Below are positions 61,547 to 64,000 of a stretch of DNA of 64,000 bases, one piece after another; the first letter of the stretch is position 1; the number at the start of each line of letters is the position of its first letter. The DNA lies in contig NZ_BMRN01000005.1 of NCBI RefSeq assembly GCF_014648655.1, positions 62,001 through 126,000 on the forward strand, in the 5' to 3' direction. A program made the position numbers and the translations under genes. The notes under the pieces were generated by a model. That model did no database searches, had not been told where the DNA came from, and saw only the letters and a program-made list of their open reading frames with translations. The stretch comes from Streptomyces atratus. Its GTDB lineage: Bacteria > Actinomycetota > Actinomycetes > Streptomycetales > Streptomycetaceae.

Positions 61547-62218
61547 TTGTCCCGACACGCACTCATCAAGGCAGTGCTCGGACCGATCTTGCGTCTGATG
61601 TTCCGCCCCCAGGTGGAGGGTGTGGAGAACATTCCCGGGGACGGTCCGGTGATCCTCGCGGGCAATCATCTGACGTTCATCGACTCGATGATCATGCCGA
61701 TCTGCTGTGACCGGCAGGTTTTCTACATCGGCAAGGACGAGTACGTGACGGGCAAGGGGCTCAAGGGCCGGGCGATGGCCTGGTTCTTCACGGGCTGCGG
61801 CATGATCCCGGTGGACCGGGACGGCGGCCGCGGCGGTGTCGCGGCGCTGATGACGGGCCGTCGGGTGCTGGAGGAGGGCAAGGCGTTCGCCATCTACCCG
61901 GAGGGCACCCGCTCCCCCGACGGCCGCCTCTACCGGGGCCGTACGGGCATCGCCCGGCTGACACTGATGACGGGTGCACCGGTGGTGCCGTTCGCGATGA
62001 TCGGTACGGACAAGCTGCAGCCCGGTGGTGCCGGTCTGCCCCGTCCCGGCAAGGTGACGGTCCGTTTCGGCGCTCCGATGGAGTTCTCCCGCTACGAGGG
62101 CATGGACCGCGACCGCTATGTGCTGCGGGCGGTGACCGACTCCGTGATGGCCGAGGTGATGCGGCTGTCGGGTCAGGAGTACGTCGACATGTATGCGACG
62201 AAGGCCAAGGCCGCGTGA
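61547..62218 (+). CDS. 1-acyl-glycerol-3-phosphate acyltransferase (PlsC family)
   Basis: A 223-residue membrane-associated acyltransferase that makes phosphatidic acid. The HX4D motif is in NHLTFID (H41, D46), followed by the phosphate-binding FAIYPEGTRS and VPFAMIGTDKL. The start is TTG 61547, decided by a strong GGAGGA 7 nt upstream; no ATG or GTG nearby has one. It is divergent from glpQ across 234 nt. More than one PlsC homologue is usual in Streptomyces. Confidence 0.9.
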   Translation: MSRHALIKAVLGPILRLMFRPQVEGVENIPGDGPVILAGNHLTFIDSMIMPICCDRQVFYIGKDEYVTGKGLKGRAMAWFFTGCGMIPVDRDGGRGGVAALMTGRRVLEEGKAFAIYPEGTRSPDGRLYRGRTGIARLTLMTGAPVVPFAMIGTDKLQPGGAGLPRPGKVTVRFGAPMEFSRYEGMDRDRYVLRAVTDSVMAEVMRLSGQEYVDMYATKAKAA

Positions 62219-62232
62219 GCTGACGCGCAGGA

Positions 62233-62281
62233 CATACGGAAGGGCCCGTACCCCGGTCGGTGGTACGGGCCCTTCCGTATG
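62233..62281. terminator. Strong bidirectional terminator
   Basis: A perfect 20-bp inverted repeat (arms 62233-62252 and 62262-62281) with a 9-nt loop, between the convergent plsC and MFS genes. It is the longest perfect hairpin I found in the window. Confidence 0.93.
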
Positions 62282-62315
62282 TCGTCACAACTCGTACGGC
62301 CCACGGCGCGGGCAG

Positions 62316-63860
62316 CTACTGGTGGACGATGCCGTCCTCCAGCTTCTGACCGCGCAACAGGAACCAGGCGGCGACGGCTGTCGCCAGCAGGACCGCCGCG
62401 CCGACACCCGCCGCGAGCCGCAGCCCGTCGACGAACGATTCCTGTGCCGCGGAGACCAGCGCGCTCGCCTGATGCGCCGGAAGGCCGTGGGCCGCTTCGA
62501 CGGCGCCGCCCAGCGACTCATGGGCCGCTGCGGCGTCGGCCGACGGGACGCCCCTCGGAGTGGCGAAGTCCTGGTAGACGCCGGTGACGATGGAGCCGAG
62601 CAGGGCGATGCCGAGGGCCGCGCCGAGTTCGTACGCCGTCTCGGAGACCGCGCCCGCGGAGCCTGCCTGCTCCTTCGGGACGCTGGAGAGGATCACATCG
62701 GAGGTGACGGTGAAGGCGAAGCCCGCACCGACGCCGACGACCAGCAGCACCGCACCGATCAGCGGATAGGCGGTCTCCTTGTGGATCAGGGTGACCGCGG
62801 CGAGTGCCAGGCCGATCGCCCCGAGGCCGCCGGACACCACCGACCGCACCGAGTAGCGCCGGGCTGCCAGGCCGGCGATGAGACCCGCGGTGACCGCACC
62901 CACGGCGGCGGGCAGTTCGGCGAGCCCGGCCTCCAGCGGCCCGCGTCCCTGTACCAGTTGCAGGAACTGGGAGAGGAAGAAGACGAGCCCGGACAGGCCG
63001 AGGATGGTCAGCAGATCGGCGAGGACCGCACCCGAGAAGCCCCGGTGGTGGAAGAGCCGCATGTCCAGCAGGGGTGCGGGGAGCGTGAGTTGCCTGCGTA
63101 CGAACCAGCAGAGCGCGGCCAGACCGCCGATGCCCGCGACGGCGACCTCCCAGCTCGCGCCGTGCGCGGCCAGCTCCTTGACCGCGTATACGACTCCGAT
63201 CATGCCGATGAAGGAGAGCGCCACGCTGACCAGGTCCCACGGGCCCCGTGCCGGGTTCTTCGACTCGGGGATCATTTTGATGCCGACGACCACGAGGACG
63301 GCCATGACCGGCAGGTTGATCAGGAAGACCGAGCCCCACCAGAAGTGCTCCAGGAGGAAGCCGCCGACGACAGGGCCGACGGCCGCACCCGCGGAGGCCA
63401 TGGCTCCCCAGATACCGATGGCGAGGCTGCGCTCGCGCGGATCGTGGAAGAGGTTGCGGATCAGGGCGAGTGTGGACGGCATCAGGGTGGCACCGGCGAC
63501 CCCGAGCAGAGCCCGCGCCAGGATCATCATCTCGGGCGTGCTCGCGTACGCGTTGAGCACGGACACCGCACCGAAGGCGACGGCACCGGTCAGCAGCAGC
63601 TTCTTGCGGCCGATGCGGTCACCGAGGCTGCCCATGGAGACGAGGAGCCCGGCGATGACGAAGGAGTAGACGTCCCCGATCCAGAGCAGTTGGGTGCCGG
63701 ACGGCTTGAGGTCCTCGGTGAGGAAGGGGGTGGCGAGGCCGAGGACTGTGGCGTCCACGGCCACGAGCAGCACAGCGAGGACGAGGACGGCCAGGGCGAT
63801 CCACCGCCCCGGACGGCGCAGCTCCTGGGAGGTTTCCGCATGCTGTTCGAGACTGCTCAT
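62316..63860 (-). CDS. MFS drug exporter, DHA2 (14-helix) family
   Basis: A 514-residue proton-driven exporter with 14 membrane helices. The first helix ALAVLVLAVLLVAVDATVL contains the DHA2 pattern LxxLDxTIVNVALP in degenerate form, and motif A is GSLGDRIGRKKLL. Similar to QacA/SmvA-type multidrug pumps. The ATG overlaps the stop of a TetR gene (ATGA), so the two are coupled and the regulator probably controls it. Substrate unknown. Confidence 0.92.
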   Translation of the reverse strand: MSSLEQHAETSQELRRPGRWIALAVLVLAVLLVAVDATVLGLATPFLTEDLKPSGTQLLWIGDVYSFVIAGLLVSMGSLGDRIGRKKLLLTGAVAFGAVSVLNAYASTPEMMILARALLGVAGATLMPSTLALIRNLFHDPRERSLAIGIWGAMASAGAAVGPVVGGFLLEHFWWGSVFLINLPVMAVLVVVGIKMIPESKNPARGPWDLVSVALSFIGMIGVVYAVKELAAHGASWEVAVAGIGGLAALCWFVRRQLTLPAPLLDMRLFHHRGFSGAVLADLLTILGLSGLVFFLSQFLQLVQGRGPLEAGLAELPAAVGAVTAGLIAGLAARRYSVRSVVSGGLGAIGLALAAVTLIHKETAYPLIGAVLLVVGVGAGFAFTVTSDVILSSVPKEQAGSAGAVSETAYELGAALGIALLGSIVTGVYQDFATPRGVPSADAAAAHESLGGAVEAAHGLPAHQASALVSAAQESFVDGLRLAAGVGAAVLLATAVAAWFLLRGQKLEDGIVHQ

Positions 63861-64000
63861 TGCCCCACGCTCCGGCGTGCGCCGCCGAGCAGCAACTCGA
63901 CGATCATGTATTGGAAGTCCTGCCCGGCCACCCGGCCCACCTGGACGGTCCAGGCGCCGGCGGAGACGAGTCCGTAGAAGGCCTCGGTAAGCCAGGCGGG
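63857..64000 (-). CDS. TetR-family regulator, C-terminal end (cut by window edge)
   Basis: The last 47 codons of a gene that begins beyond 64000. The visible part, WLTEAFYGLVSAGAWTVQVG through DFQYMIVELLLGGARRS, resembles the C-terminal ligand-binding helices of TetR repressors. The DNA-binding part is not in the window. Its stop overlaps the MFS start, the usual arrangement of a repressor and its efflux pump. Confidence 0.65.
   Translation of the reverse strand, partial: PAWLTEAFYGLVSAGAWTVQVGRVAGQDFQYMIVELLLGGARRSVGQ

Overview
The window is a 64 kb piece of an actinobacterial chromosome, almost certainly Streptomyces. Base composition is very GC-rich, third codon positions are nearly always G or C, GTG starts and ATGA stop/start overlaps are common, and the sporulation cell-division gene ssgB is present. 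The gene order matches my memory of the conserved core of Streptomyces chromosomes (hisS, relA, apt, secF-secD-yajC, ruvB-ruvA-ruvC, pdxT-pdxS, pimA cluster, thrS, ssgB, pabB, cobalamin genes, metNIQ, glpQ). No phage, IS element or CRISPR array was seen.

1-6.1 kb: the start of hisS, a glyoxalase II-like hydrolase, a membrane-anchored cyclophilin, a DUF349 protein and the stringent-response enzyme RelA. 6.1-6.9 kb: a lower-GC insertion between relA and apt, with a small secreted protein and a tandem tRNA-like repeat. 6.9-16 kb: one long leftward block for purine salvage (apt), protein export (secF, secD, yajC), Holliday-junction resolution (ruvBAC), YebC and PLP synthesis (pdxTS). 16-19.6 kb: early steps of phosphatidylinositol mannoside synthesis (pgsA, acyltransferase, pimA) and a small LemA-like membrane protein.

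19.8-30 kb: an EF-G paralogue, a membrane protein, a HIT hydrolase, a K+ channel, thrS, and an unfamiliar trio (a protein of unknown function, a DUF4365 protein and a divergent DnaQ-type exonuclease). 30-34 kb: two identical tRNA-Val(CAC) genes bracket an SRPBCC protein, an 850-residue membrane protein and some degenerate coding sequence. 34-38 kb: a TIGR02611 membrane protein, ssgB, a CGNR zinc-finger regulator, a 51-residue membrane protein and a LacI-family repressor with two operator-like palindromes upstream. 38-42.3 kb: a DsbA-like protein, a tandem GNAT acetyltransferase, pabC-pabB and a five-gene tRNA cluster (Gly, Cys, Val x3).

42.4-54 kb: a zinc-ribbon protein, an APH-type kinase, a small membrane protein, a Ser/Thr kinase, a SpoU RNA methyltransferase, then tetrapyrrole/cobalamin genes (siroheme synthase fusion, a BluB-CobT fusion with a very long disordered tail, CobL). 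54-64 kb: the methionine importer metNIQ, preceded by a Cys/Met-rich upstream ORF, a HAD phosphatase, two membrane proteins, a GNAT, a sigma-like protein, a Tat-exported glycerophosphodiesterase, a PlsC-type acyltransferase and an MFS exporter translationally coupled to a TetR regulator cut by the window end.

Most of the window is housekeeping. The accessory signals that deserve attention are the apt-relA insertion, the metNIQ leader ORF, the LacI operator pair, the DUF4365 neighbourhood, the in-frame insertion in PimA and small ORFs under 60 codons.
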